Positions 10,324-21,746 are shown, counted from the first letter of the stretch. The stretch: 64,000 bases of DNA from Protonemura montana (GCA_947568835.1 OX387605.1:2294001-2358000), one strand, 5' to 3'. The notes: generated from the sequence alone by a model not told the origin. Translations and numbers: made by a program.

Positions 10324-11079
10324 AGCTTCGTTTTGAAATTACTATTCTTGCGGTCTTTTCTATCATTTGGTAAGGCGTGTGGCACAGTTTTATCCCCAAT
10401 TAAATAGGATTTTTCTTTAAAATATATTTTGATTATCTTTTGGTGTCAGTTATTCTATTTCTCGTGTCTTGTTAATCGCGTCGAGCGAGGCTCGAACCGA
10501 GGACCTCTGGGCAATGTGCTGCTATGATGTAATCGATGCCAAATAGATACAGATTAGCTGCAGTAATTGCTTAATTAGCACGGGCACATACACGGGCGGG
10601 ATGTTTGTGTGGGTGAATTCAGTTGATTTGCCCGCTAGGAGGCTGCTAATTGCTTGGCATGGTATTGTTCATATCTTCGACAAGATGTTCTAACTGATGT
10701 CAGGCGTTTTAGCAGTGATAGACAAAGATGAAGGCAACTGCTGGAAATGGTATACACATTTAAATCTCTCGACTCTCGTTAGCAAAGTTTTGGGTTGTTT
10801 GAAGTCGATTTGTTTTCCAGGGAAAATCTTCTCGAAATGTCAAAGTGTTTCTGTGCGACTCACTGACGTCTTGAATTCTTTATTGATCTACTTAAAAAAA
10901 AAGCGCTCGAACGTTGTCTATTTATAAAATTCTCTTGCAACATGCAAGTTCAACATTCGATCGCAATTTTATAGAGCATTTTTTCAGATATTTGAGTCGC
11001 TTCCATCCCTCCCCCTTCACTTCTATAACGGAGCCCGCTTATTCGCTTGCAATGTTAGGAATACTAATATTCTCTTAGA
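10324..11079. other. Unique AT-rich DNA, no gene recognised
   Basis: This is single-copy sequence. Read on the minus strand, 10478-10530 carries a GGTTCGAGCCT motif resembling a Pol III B box, but I could not fold a full tRNA around it. Nothing else is supportable. Confidence 0.35.
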
Positions 11080-11340
11080 AATTGTAGTTACTTGAGATTG
11101 ACAGGTTGTGACGTGATATAGCGTCACTATAGAATCAGAGTGACTGTGATTATTCACAGCCTCTTGGTTCTACTCCTTGGAGATCTGTCATTCTCATCAA
11201 ATACACTAAAATCATCTCAAAAAACTTGTGTGTCCAAGTAGCTCAATGGGTTAAAGCAACACCCGTGACAGGAGGAGATCGGGGTTCGAGTCCCCGTTAG
11301 GGCATCAATTTTTTGAGAGATCTAATATGTGTTTCTAATA
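11080..11340 (+). mobile_element. tRNA-like-unit element, single unit (copy 1)
   Basis: The left body (GTTACTTGAGATTGACAGG, GTGACGTGATATAGCGTCAC, CACAGCCTCTTGGTTCTACT) is shared with the elements at 27.16-28.12 kb (minus) and 40.42-40.85 kb (plus). It is followed by one tRNA-like segment and a degraded right end GGGCATCAATTTTTTGAGAG. The left inverted terminus present in the other copies is missing. Confidence 0.8.
11232..11303 (+). other. tRNA-like segment (non-functional)
   Basis: The 72-nt segment folds as a cloverleaf: 7-bp acceptor pairing of GTCCAAG with TTAGGGC, a D arm around GCTCAATGGGTTAAAGC, an anticodon arm ACACC/GGAGG and a T arm CGGGGTTCGAGTCCCCG. Loop position 33 is G instead of U, and there is a mismatch in the anticodon stem, so I do not call it a working tRNA. 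It is the Pol III-type module of the element around it. Confidence 0.7.
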
Positions 11341-12133
11341 ATAAGAAGGGCATTTATTCTTGAGCTCCTGGATTGGTCCATGTTTCACAAGAGCCATTTG
11401 GACAACTTTTTATCGTTTTTTCACCGTGTGTATGAGTAACAATTATTATACATTCGTTTGTAATAGCAATAATAATAATATATGCACAATTAAATGAAAA
11501 GAAACATCAGAATATTTCCTGATAAACCTTGCAAAGATTCTAAACAAATAAAACAACATAGGCACGACAGTTTTCTGAGAACACGGCACGTCGTAGCACG
11601 CTCTAAGCCGTGACATCGACGTCACTGCGTGGAGACGTCGCCGTCGCTTCCTGCACAGCGTCGGCGTCGCATGTCAGCGTCGCGGAACCCGGCATGTGGA
11701 TGATGCCGACATCTTCAATGTCCTGGGAGTCGATTTTAATCAACATTAAGATAATACCGGTGCGATCTCTTCGATTGGACGGCATTTATTGGTCAACATT
11801 GGGATTTATGTTTGAAGAACGCATTTTATTGGAAGAATATTCGGGATTCGGGTTATAAAGTGATCAATCAAACGCACACGCATGCGTTCACGCACCTGTT
11901 TAAACGCGACTAGTTCACTATGGATTTCAATTGACGCATCTTTCCGTTTGCATGTAACTTGTCTCCGGTTCCACTCATTTCCACTTTATCCAAACTTGAC
12001 ACTAACTTTGAGCACAAATAATTAAAACCCGGGTTTTAAACAAATTTGCAACTTGCACTCTGAGAGTCAAAGCTTGGCGGTACGGCGTGGAACCATTGGT
12101 CCAGCGAAGCATCACTCGATGTAGATCTAGTAT
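11341..12133. other. Unique DNA, no gene recognised
   Basis: Single-copy sequence with a GCGTCG-rich patch at 11590-11690. No repeat, RNA gene or convincing exon seen. Confidence 0.35.
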
Positions 12134-12183
12134 CCCGGGTCCCGGTCCCGGGTCCCGGTCCCGGTCCCGGTCCCGGGTCCCGG
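12134..12183. repeat. (CCCGGT)n short tandem repeat
   Basis: About eight units of CCCGGT or CCCGGGT. It is GC-rich and can pair with itself because CCCGGG is palindromic. Confidence 0.9.
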
Positions 12184-12408
12184 ACGTTGCCAGTTTTCTT
12201 GGAGTCTCTGAATTCGCCGGCGTCGACGCGATGTGTGAGATTGTGTCCTATTCTCGTCGTAACTCATTGCACAACGCGACGCAGTGCGGCGCGCGTCGGC
12301 GTCGTCGACCTCAAGAACTCGACGGCGTCCTTTCCTCCTAATCTGAGTCCTCAAGGTCCAGGCTCTTTGCCGTCCAGTCAGCTGGCTCGTGATACCTCGT
12401 GATACCTT

Positions 12409-12518
12409 TATGATGGTTTTTAGACTCATGTCTGCTTGATTTATCCTTAGTAATTATCCTTAGTAATTTAGTAGCCCTTTACATAGCATTCAAAACCCAT
12501 TTCAAATAGTTTTTCTTA
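12409..12518 (+). mobile_element. Penelope-like/foldback fragment (copy 1)
   Basis: It contains TGATGGTTTTTAGACTCATG, a left-arm landmark of the family seen complete at 36.41-36.85 kb. This is followed by the opposite arm (TAGCATTCAAAACCCATTTC then AAATAGTTTTTCTTA), with the ribozyme-like centre deleted. Confidence 0.7.
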
Positions 12519-13552
12519 CATCTGATACCTCTTTGCCACCTAAATGATCTCCCGTATCTAAAACTATCACACAAAAACTCACAGTAGTTACAATTATGAT
12601 GTACATACAACTATACTTGGGCAATATTTCATGTCACTGCCATGAACTGTTTGGTCTGAGTGACTGCAGAATACTTTATCTTGGCATATTTTTTATAAAA
12701 AAAACTTTCCTACTTTTCCAACTTATATTCTGCACTTTGTGCATGACTATAATTTCAAAGTTAGAATCACATAGCAGTGATTTCTATCGGCAGACTTAGA
12801 CCAGAATAAGACATTGCTGCACCAATGACAGCTTAGAATGGTTCCTATTTGCTATTTTCATGTCGTTTCCAGCCAAGTTTTCCCACCGTACCGTGGTAGG
12901 GCTTAGCACGACCACGCTTTGTTTCTCTTGAACTCGGCCGTCCTTTGCAACGGGGACCGCGTCCCGAACTGCGAGCCAGGAATTCCCGCTTCCCAACCCG
13001 CGGTCTCCCACACAATGGACTTGCCGGGGATGGTAATTGATACACATTTCGTCCTGCACAGATCCTGCGCCGCGCTCTTTTAGGACATTATTTCAAACGA
13101 ATAATGGAATGCCAGGACGCGCCAGGATGCATTATCAAAATAATTTTACCCGGAAAAGTTTTAATTTGTTTTTTTTTGGCGAAAAAAAAAATGATATCAA
13201 TATCTGGAATTTTAGGCGTAGCAAGGTAAAAGTATAAAAATGAACATGAAAGCGTTTGAATAGGAATGTACTTGTGTTAGCACATAAATGATTGTTGCAG
13301 GAATGCTTCATGTTTAAGATGGTTTATACGATTATAGGCACTGCAATCGCGGCCAGGTGGATCTCAAGACTTGGTTTACACCTTGCCATGACGTCGATAC
13401 AGGCAATAAAACCAGAAACATTTGAATACTGAACTGTTTGGCAACCGGAAGTTCCTACCGCGGTAAGGTAATTTAGCTTCATGCTACCTCTAGATAAACT
13501 GGCAGTAATCCAACAAGCTTTCAAAACTAGCAACACCTCAGAGCTCAATCCA
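12519..13552. other. Unique DNA, no gene recognised
   Basis: Single-copy AT-rich sequence with a GC-richer block at 12880-13080. ORFs on both strands there overlap each other and show no recognisable domain. Confidence 0.35.
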
Positions 13553-13640
13553 GATGATATGGAGTCGCAACGCATGGAGTCGCAACGCATGGAGTCCAAC
13601 GCATGGAGTCGCAACGCATGGAGTCCAACGCATGGAGTTA
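13553..13640. repeat. Short tandem repeat GGAGTCGCAACGCAT
   Basis: Six units of a 13-15-bp motif, alternating GGAGTCGCAACGCAT and GGAGTCCAACGCAT. Confidence 0.9.
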
Positions 13641-13836
13641 CTACTTCGATGTAACTTTATACACAATATTCTTGCGTCTGTGCAAACGCTTAACGTTATA
13701 AGTTGGAAACAGGAAATTGAAACTCATTTGTGTCCCTCGCTTTCCTACACTAACACATGGTACACGCAGGCGAGCACTTTCAGAAATTAAACAAATGATT
13801 TATATTCGTTGTATATACTGATTACAATTTTGTCAG

Positions 13837-13989
13837 CCCCCCCTTCCCCCCTTCCCCCCCTTCCCCCCTTCCCCCCCTTCCCCCCTTCCCCCCCTTCCCC
13901 CCTTCCCCCCTCCCCCCCCCCCCCCCTTCCCCCCTTCCCCCCTTCCCCCCCCCCCCCCCCCCCCCCCCCCCCCTTCCCCCCCTTCCCCT
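13837..13989. repeat. Polypyrimidine tract (C-runs separated by TT)
   Basis: About 150 bp of C6-C7 runs separated by TT on the plus strand, with one run of over 30 C. The minus strand therefore has many G6+ runs and strong G-quadruplex potential; the plus strand could form i-motif or triplex structures. Assembly length is likely unreliable here. Confidence 0.95.
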
Positions 13990-14255
13990 ATTTTGGCTGT
14001 TAAGAAAACTGAACGCTGCACTCGGTTGTTTGTTTGTTCTGTTTTTTTTTAGCGCAGTACTGACAGGTACTTATTTATTACCTGTTGTAATGGATCACCG
14101 ATATTAAACAGTAACCTAGATACACGTTCAGCTCGATGAATCCCCCAAGATAGATGCACTACAACCTACAACCCAAGATCACACTGCGTTACAAAATGTT
14201 AATATCGCGATGCATCTCAGGCCGCCGTTCTTCTTCCCGTTACCTTCATCCAGGC

Positions 14256-15279
14256 CATAGTTGGGGAAGATCGTTTGAAGTCGATCTTTCAAAAAGATCA
14301 AGATCGTCGTAGAAAAACGATATTTTAAAAAGATCTAAGTTCGCCAACGCTTTTTTTTTTTAAGATCAAATTCAAATTAGTTTCAATAAAAGATCAAGTT
14401 CATTTAAAAGATCGTTTTCGAAATAAAAATCATGTGATCTCTGGAAAAAAACGTATTTTTAAGCACCTAAAGGTCCTGGGAAATGCAATATTAATATAGA
14501 AATAGTAGGAACACAATGCGACGAGGACTATGACTTATAGTCAAGAATACAAGAAGATAATTAACAGCCTGTTAACACTTAACAGCCTGTTAACACTTAA
14601 CAGGAACAAAAATGCCTTGCATGTTGTCTACAACGGACAGTGGTCAGTGGAACTTGGCAGAAAGTGGGCCTCGAATCTCGATGACCCAAGTTGAGAAAAG
14701 TTGTGGTCGTGGACAGGCACGGCGGACATACTAGGCAGCATTTGCACGCATTAATAAAACTAATTAAAGTTAAACTTATAACTAAGAAAAACTATTTGAA
14801 CTGGGTTTTGAATGCTAAGTAAAGGGCAACTAAGTTTCCCGACGTTTCGTAACATATACTAGTTACTTCTTCAAGGGTTGGAGCAGTCCATTTCAAACCC
14901 AGTTCAAATAGTTTTTCTTAAAACTAGTGCTAAAGATAAATCAAGTAGACATGAGTCTAAAAACAATCAAAAGCTAATGACCATTTGGAATCCTGGAAAA
15001 CCTTTCAAGTCTTTGAAGGAAACTGAAAGCTATGGAAAATATTTCCATTTGCTACTTTCAAATTTCAATTGTCAAGTGATGTACAACAACAAACACCAAA
15101 AGAGGAACGACTGTGCAAACGATCTTGTGATCTTTTAAAACAATCTTTTTATAAAGATCGTGGAAAATTCGATCGCGATCGAATAAAAAGATATCAATCA
15201 GTTCAAAGACCACTAAAAAAATCTACTTTACAATTTTAAAAATTATTTTTTTTTCTTTTAAGATTCTTTCCCAGCTATG
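14256..15279. mobile_element. hAT-like non-autonomous DNA transposon
   Basis: Terminal inverted repeats CATAGTTGGGGAAGA (left) and CATAGCTGGGAAAGA (right, read inward) bound 1024 bp. The flanks are ATCCAGGC (14248-14255) and ATCCAGAC (15280-15287), an 8-bp target duplication with one difference. Both subterminal regions are rich in AAAGATC/GATCTTT. There is no transposase ORF. A Penelope-like foldback (about 14780-14970) is nested inside, as is an 18-bp tandem repeat at 14562-14604. The 8-bp duplication is typical of hAT, although the CATAG tip differs from the usual CARNG. Confidence 0.75.
14780..14970. mobile_element. Penelope-like/foldback element, nested (copy 2)
   Basis: The left arm (AACTATTTGAACTGGGTTTT ... 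CGACGTTTCGTAAC ... GTTACTTCTTCAAGGG) and right arm (TCAAACCCAGTTCAAATAGT ... AAATCAAGTAGACATGAGTC) are inverted. Only the left arm keeps the hammerhead-like centre. It is nested in the hAT-like element. Confidence 0.7.
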
Positions 15280-15663
15280 ATCCAGACGCTTTAAGGAGCT
15301 CGCATCTTCCCGAGAAAAGCGTCTGGAATGATATTATCCTCTATGCGAGCAGAGATTTTCTGCTCGCTGCCAGGATTATGAACCCACTCAGCGCTTATCT
15401 TCCCGTTACCAGCAGAGCTACATTTCTGTCGGTGAAACAAAACGTCTCGTTTTATTTTCTTATAAACACTTGATATTTTGTAGTCAAGGGGTTAAAATAA
15501 TTAAAACTAAGATAATGCCTGGTCGTACTGAATCTAATCATCGAGCACTTTGATCTCCTCTAGGTACACTTGTTCCTAAAATACTTGCCACGTGCAGTTC
15601 GAGTGAATTACTTTACACATTATTAGTGAACACAAGGTTTCAAACTTTCATAACTGAAACAAA

Positions 15664-15902
15664 TTAGATATTTATGATGGTTTTTAGACTCATGTCTACT
15701 TGATTTATCCTTAGCGCTAGTTTTAACAAAAACTATTTCAAATGGGTTTTGAATGCTAAGTAAAGGACAACTAAATTTCCCTAATCACTAATTTTCTGCC
15801 TTGCTATCACTAATCATCACTATAACTATCACTAATTTTCCAGGAAATTTACTTGTCCTTTACTTAGCATACAAAACCCATTTCAAATAGTTTTTGTTAA
15901 TT
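15664..15902. mobile_element. Penelope-like/foldback element (copy 3)
   Basis: Arms of about 58 bp at 15721-15781 and 15840-15899 are inverted copies (AAAACTATTTCAAATGGGTT/AACCCATTTCAAATAGTTTT), so the piece can form a long hairpin. The ribozyme-like segment is absent, and a spacer with CACTAA-type short repeats lies between the arms. Confidence 0.75.
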
Positions 15903-16326
15903 ATATATTTGTATATACATATTTTTTTTAAGAGCGGCATAAAATCCAGTAACTTTTCTATATCAAGTCTGGAATTAGGGTCATTAGTAGGGAGACAACG
16001 TGCGGCGTCCTGGACTTGATTCCTGTCATTAGGGGAAGCAGCAATTAACTGGACCACCCCGACACACGCACACGCACGCACACACACATGCGTAACGAGT
16101 TTCAACGCATGGACATCACATTTAAATCAACATTAACGAGCATTTTTAGTAGTCAGCCAGCGATTCAGTCATTTTTAGCACGTCACACGCTCGGGCACAC
16201 ATGTGTTCTTCTACAAAACATTTGCATTTAGGTCTGAACTTGGGCGGCATGCGTTTGATTTCAAAATATTTCGGGGGGAAGTTTGCTTCTGGATTTGGTT
16301 TGGTTCTGGAACCTACTGGATTTACT

Positions 16327-16767
16327 ACCGAACGGTTTGGCGTGTTGGAAACACCGGTTCTCGTCAGATCACCGAAGTTAAGCAACACTGCGCTGAGTCA
16401 GGTATTGAGTGGGTGACTATCATACACATGACCAGTTCTGTTCGGGAGAGAGGTTGGAGGGATGAAAGTAAGTACAGCAACTTCACTCGCCTTGCTTATC
16501 AACCTCTCGACAGCATGGATTTGTGGAGGAATCCTGTTGTTCGCGTTGTACCGTCCTTCGGAAGGGAAGTTAAGCCGGTGGTCCCCTTGGTCTTCGACAG
16601 GAGTAGGCTACGTGCCGGCACCGGGTTTCCCCTCCTCCCTTCTAACCTAGGTTAGGTTCAGCATCATCCTCATCATCATCCACTCATTCACCGACGCCAT
16701 TAGACCAGTGCCGCATGGCCAGATGTCAAAACAGTGCGTCGTTAAACACCACAAATAATAATAATAA
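16327..16767 (+). mobile_element. 5S rRNA-derived SINE, single 5S unit, full length (copy B)
   Basis: This is the reference copy: 441 bp flanked by a perfect 13-bp target duplication TACTGGATTTACT (16314-16326 and 16768-16780). It starts ACCGAACGGTTTGGCGTGTT and carries one 5S promoter module (box A AGTTAAGCAACACTG, box C-like GAGTGGGTGAC). A 300-bp tail includes TTCACTCGCCTTGCTTATC, then GTGCGTCGTTAAACACCAC, and it ends in (AAT)n. The head, body and short tandem tail, plus the target duplication, fit a SINE mobilised by a LINE. Confidence 0.93.
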
Positions 16768-16789
16768 TACTGGATTTACTGGCTCCAGC

Positions 16790-18295
16790 CAGGGCATCGA
16801 ACCGAAATTAATATCGGTTCGGGTTCAGTTTCAGGTTCGGTAAATGTGAAATTTCGGTTCGGGTTCGGGTTCGGGTTTTTTTAAGTTTGCTTATTCCGGT
16901 TCGGGTTCGGGTTCGGGTTCGGTACGTTTTCAGGTTCGGGTTCGGGTTCGTTCGGGTTCGGGTTCAGGTTCAGGTTTTTTTCCCTTCGGTCTGCTTGGGA
17001 TCGGATTCCAAAGGGGTACGCAAATTTTGTTTATTGTATTTTTCCAACAATAAAGTGATAGGCATTTAAATGTTTGCAATAATGTACTGGATGAAAATGG
17101 TACATTTGGATCGATGTTAAATTTTGATTAGGTGGTATAAAAATATCAACTAAGTTATGGCATAATATTATAGTTTTAAGTGGTTATAATACTAATAACT
17201 AATATGTCCTACGAAATAGGTTTGAAATAGATACGAACTGCAGACTGTAAACTGGGTCTCGACAGTCGATACAATGTACTCATAAATACATTTGCAAATG
17301 TACTTTCATAATCACGTTACAGCCGTCTATTCTGCAACTTGATTCCTTTTTGACGTAGCTTTAACTAAAATATTTTCTGATTTTGCTTTCTTGTTTGCGC
17401 CCCATGATTTAAAGGTATACATAAAACACAAGAGCGTAATACGGCCACCTCCTATGACAAATGAAAAAAGACTGACACTGACCGAACAAGCCAAAGCAAG
17501 CAACACATTTGGTTGTAAGTTGGTAAAGTGCAAACTTGCTACTTCTTAAAATAGAAGATAATCCCTTCCCAGTTCCCTACATTTTGTCCGTTTCCCTTGA
17601 AATGGTATGAAAGTGGTTAATTTGTAACAAAATAAGCGGGTAAGCCTTAAATTAAAAACGATGCATAACTAGAAACAATTCACTTGATCCCCAACCCAGT
17701 TTGTCTTTGTTTTTGTACCATACTGTCGCATTGCTTCGTCGGCGCTGCCCGACAAAGGGTAGCGGCGCGATATGAAAGCGAGTTGTTGGTAGGACCACTG
17801 TTGATATTCAAGAGAATCTACGAGTTCGCTGATAGCCACGCTAACTTTGCAGGTTACAGCTCTTGCAGGCTGAGTATTCTGCAGAAATTTCAAAAGATTT
17901 CTCAGTCACCGATGTAAACCGTATAAAATATGTATTTTTCTTGAGCCCGACTGCGCAATGAGACGTCTGCGTAAGTGTGCTTACCCACAGAAAATGGGTG
18001 GGTAAGATAAAGGTTTGATAAAGTTCCTCTAAACAAAAATATCTTGCATCTATCCTGGAAGGATATCTGCACAATTTTAAATAAAAAGCAATATGTGCAA
18101 AAACCCGAAAAAACCCGAGAAATAATACCGGTTCGGGTTCGGGTTCAGGTTTTTCATAATTAAAATACAGTTTCCGGTTCGGGTTCGGGTTTCCAAATTT
18201 TCCGGATTCTGGTTCGGGTTCGGGTTCGGGTTCCACACATAATTGCGGTTTTTTCGGGTTACGGGTTCGGGTTCGGGTTCGGGTTCGATGCCCTG
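16790..18295. mobile_element. hAT-family non-autonomous DNA transposon
   Basis: The element is 1506 bp with terminal inverted repeats CAGGGCATCGAACC and a perfect 8-bp target duplication GCTCCAGC (16782-16789 and 18296-18303). The CAGGG tip and 8-bp duplication are diagnostic of hAT. Both ends carry subterminal arrays of GGTTCG (16825-16972 left; 18128-18286 right), possible transposase-binding repeats. No transposase ORF is present; the interior is AT-rich unique DNA. Confidence 0.92.
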
Positions 18296-18303
18296 GCTCC
18301 AGC

Positions 18304-19362
18304 ACGAATCTACTGAATGCTTAAACTTAGGTAACTTCCAGTTACCTTGCATACTACCACATACGGCTTTGAAACGAATAGTTAAGTACACTGTCGTGGT
18401 TACCGCATGGATTTGCACATTTTCAAAGCTTCTAGAAAATGCGTTTACCATTATGAAATCTATGACTTGAACCAAAGGCCAAAAACAAATGCGAGTTCAA
18501 ATGCATTGAGATTTGTATACTGCCACGTTATACGCAGCGAGTATTGAACGCGACCCACGTAATGCGATGGTAGCTCACACTTTGGGTGCAGACGCCTACC
18601 CGTGGGTGGGCGTCTCTCCCAGGATTCACTTCATAAAGCCTCGTTTCGTGCAAGTAGCTTCAAAGATGGGCGATCTCAGCGCTGCATAATGCACATCGGA
18701 AGACCGCTCTCTCCAAACTAAACTTATTTATCTTGTGCCGCTACCAGCCGTGCTACCAGCCGAGTCTACCTACTTCTTATTTCCCATTCAATTACAATTT
18801 ATAGTGGGTTTATAACTCTAGACGCGGATTCGTTATTAATGAACGAGCCGCTACCGCTACCGCGGTGTCGTAAGGGACGGAGGTCGAACCCGGGGCTCGG
18901 GGACGCGCGGCTAGCCGCGGGGAAACCGCTGACCTCTGTGTCTCGAAAACCGCGTCCCGACCACCCCTTGCCTCCCCTTCTCCCCTGACCCCTAACTGCC
19001 TATTAACCGGTAATGAAAACGCATCGTTGATTATTAACCTACCCGTGCTCGGCATCCGACCACGAAACAACGCTCACCGCCACAACGCCGGGAGTAAAAC
19101 AAACGGTCGCGAGTCGTGGGACTGTGGTCGGGAAAGAAGGAAGGCGGCCGCAAGACGCTTGTGCCGGGAGATTTGTTGGGTCGCAACGCTCCAGGAATGT
19201 TTGGGGTCTGACGTTTGAGAGACGTTTGCCTGGCATTCGATGTCCTAGCGCTAATCCGACCTGCTCCGCTTGCTTTATGAGTTTCTTTTCAGCAGAAAAC
19301 ACTCATTGTTTGTTGGGGTTATGTCATATGATTGTGTTTTTATTCCATCGATAATCAGAGAA
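18304..19362. other. Unique DNA, no gene recognised
   Basis: Single-copy sequence, CpG-rich at 18820-19260. Overlapping ORFs on both strands here are compositional. Confidence 0.35.
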
Positions 19363-19482
19363 CATGCGTGCATTCACGCACTGCGTCGCTAACATGCGTG
19401 CATTCACGCACTGCGTCGCTAACACATTGCATAGGATCCACGCACTGCGTCGCTAACACATTGCATGGGATCCACGCAGCAA
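19363..19482. repeat. 30/34-bp tandem repeat ending CACGCACTGCGTCGCTAACA
   Basis: Four units share CACGCACTGCGTCGCTAAC (the last truncated). The first two start ATGCGTGCATT and the last two start CATTGCATRGGATC, so two related monomers are arranged 2+2. Confidence 0.85.
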
Positions 19483-20385
19483 GTGAAAATGACGCACGCG
19501 TTTTTAAAATTCAAACAAAAATGAGAACTAAAAATTAAAAAAGCTCGAACAACACTGCCCTTCTCCTGTGGGGCAACTACCAAAAGTTAAAAAAAAAAAA
19601 GTCACTTAATTAAAGTCAAAATGACCTGTGACCCGAATCGTGTCATCCCACGGGGCGTTACACATTTACGCGGCGTCCAGCCTCTGCCAACTTGACGAAA
19701 TTGAAGTCTGATATGTGTTAACCAACCACGCAACTGTCAATACACAGCCAGTACGCTAAGCTGTCGAATTAAAAAGCACAGCCCGTTTGAAACGTTCATT
19801 GTGCCCGGTTTATCAGTTCGTCCACCGTCCGCCGCACGGCGCTAGTAACAGCTGACTAATTGATTGACATTTAACTTCGTACGGAGCCCCGATTTCACGG
19901 CCGATACGTGTTGCTTCTGTTCCAGCGCCGGCTGGATTCTGTCTGTCACTAAGCAACGCTAACAATGTGTTGATGGGAAATTAGGAAAGTTTGACGGCGC
20001 ATTGAGTGGGATCCTGGTATTGTGTTTGTACGCGATATCGACAGGCGCTGTTCTGAACTTGTGGCTGTCGTGCGTGGCGCTCCCCAGGCACGCAATGGAA
20101 CTAACAAAACGTTGACATGTGGGAAATGTCTGCAAGTTTATCAACTCTGGCGTACAGATCAGTTAAAAATGGTATCGCCGTGTTTTGGAGTTGACATTGT
20201 ATAATTGCTACGAGCTTCGGATGACTTCTTTGCGTCGTTGCACATTGCGTAGCCCACATACGAGTATCAGATCACAAAAAAACTTGCATAGTGAAAACCT
20301 TCATGTACTTAGATTCTTTGTGTGTGATTGTACCTATCTATGACTTTATTTAATCTTGTTTTATCAACCAATCAGATGTTACCGT
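19483..20385. other. Unique DNA, no gene recognised
   Basis: Single-copy sequence without recognisable exons, RNA genes or repeats. Confidence 0.35.
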
Positions 20386-20700
20386 ACCCCTTGAACGCAA
20401 CCCACAATGCAAATCCGGCTCCTCCACCTAGTGCCCCTGAACGCAGCCCACAGAGCAAACCCGGCTCCTCCACCTAGTGCCTCTGAACGCAGCCCGCAGA
20501 GCAAACCCGGCTCCTCCACCTAGTGCCCCTGAACGCAACCTACAGCACAAACCCGGCTCCTCCACCTCGTGCGCCTGAACGCAACCCGCAGAACAAACCC
20601 GGCTCCTCCACCTAGTGTCCCTGAACGCAGCCCGCAAAGCAAACCCGGCTCCTCCACCTCGTGCCCCTGAACGCAACCCGCAATGCAAATTCCACGCCTC
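20386..20700. repeat. 46-bp minisatellite (CCTGAACGCAGCCCGCAGAG unit), about 7 copies
   Basis: The period is 46 bp: CCCCTGAACGCAGCCCGCAG then AGCAAACCCGGCTCCTCCAC then CTAGT. The same unit forms a second array at 29.42-29.78 kb and occurs singly near 28848. The minus-strand ORF through it is a repeat artefact. Confidence 0.92.
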
Positions 20701-21737
20701 CCTTAATTTTACAACCCTTTTCTGTGATCGTCGTTAATTATAGCCCAAGAGCGCGAATTCTTCGTGTATGCAGTCAGACAAGCAGAAAACAGCTGCTAAA
20801 GTTAGTGAGCATTCTCCGGTCGCGCTTGACGTTCACTTGGCGTTTACACAAGCATCAGCACGAAACAGCAACACCAACAGCGGGCGTATTTATTCGCAAT
20901 AACATAATTTCTCAGCATATCGTAGCCACGGCGCTATAAATACTGCACGGCAGCTTGGAAACAACGCGACCAGAACCGATATAGCGTGGCTGGAAACTTG
21001 CCGGATAGTTTCCCGAACTTGAGTTTCTTGCTAGTTTTTACCCCCCACGTCATCGTCGTCGCTTGAAGTTGGCATGCTTACGGATGATGTCGACTCAGAA
21101 CGCGGTCGTCTTCTACTAATGAAACTCAACTTAGCTACGAACGGACCAGCTTTTGTGTTCATCGACAGCGCGCGGGTGTGCGGCGGCGGCGGGGGGGGCA
21201 AACATGCACTCTGAGAAATAACACTAACTTTTGTCGGTCGCCGCGCTAGCCTATCTTTCAATTAAGTTTCTCGTTTGCAAAGCGCGCTCTCGTGTGTAAA
21301 TGTTCTCGTTTAATAAACAGCCGCGCCGTAAAGTAAAACCATTATCATTTTTTGTAGAGTGGTTGATTCGAGAGCGCGACGAAACGGCGACTTTTAAAAC
21401 GGTCACAGATAAAGATTAAAAAGCTAGCAACACGGTGTTAAGTGGCAAGTCCTGTCGCCAGTAGCGCTGCACGAAGCACGTTCCCAGCTCGGAACAACCG
21501 ATCGCCGGCGCTAGATTAGACACATATACGGGTGGCGATGAGTTGCGAGACCGGCCGCTAGGTGCGCGCGGGTGTCCTATCTTCCTCAGTGAAAGCGATT
21601 CGTACGTTTTAATTAAAAATGGCCGGCGACTAGCGGTGAGTTGGGGTAACGACATGTAAGCCAGCGCGTGCATACGTGACGTCACTCGGTGACGAGAACA
21701 GATGTTAACATTGGCTCTGTGAAGGTGGGGCCATGTC
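20701..21737. other. Unique DNA, no gene recognised
   Basis: Single-copy sequence, CpG-rich at 21040-21560. No exon with credible splice sites was found. Confidence 0.35.
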
Positions 21738-21746
21738 TTTTACAAT

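Noticed and set aside
10470..10560. tRNA gene on the minus strand around GGTTCGAGCCT
   Set aside because: The B-box match alone is present. No acceptor, D or anticodon stems could be paired.
13809..14021. Proline-rich or glycine-rich ORFs
   Set aside because: Encoded only by the polypyrimidine tract.
15282..15327. Hairpin CCAGACGCTTT ... AAAAGCGTCTGG as a terminator or MITE
   Set aside because: Very short, no target duplication, and it overlaps the flank of the hAT-like element; may be chance.
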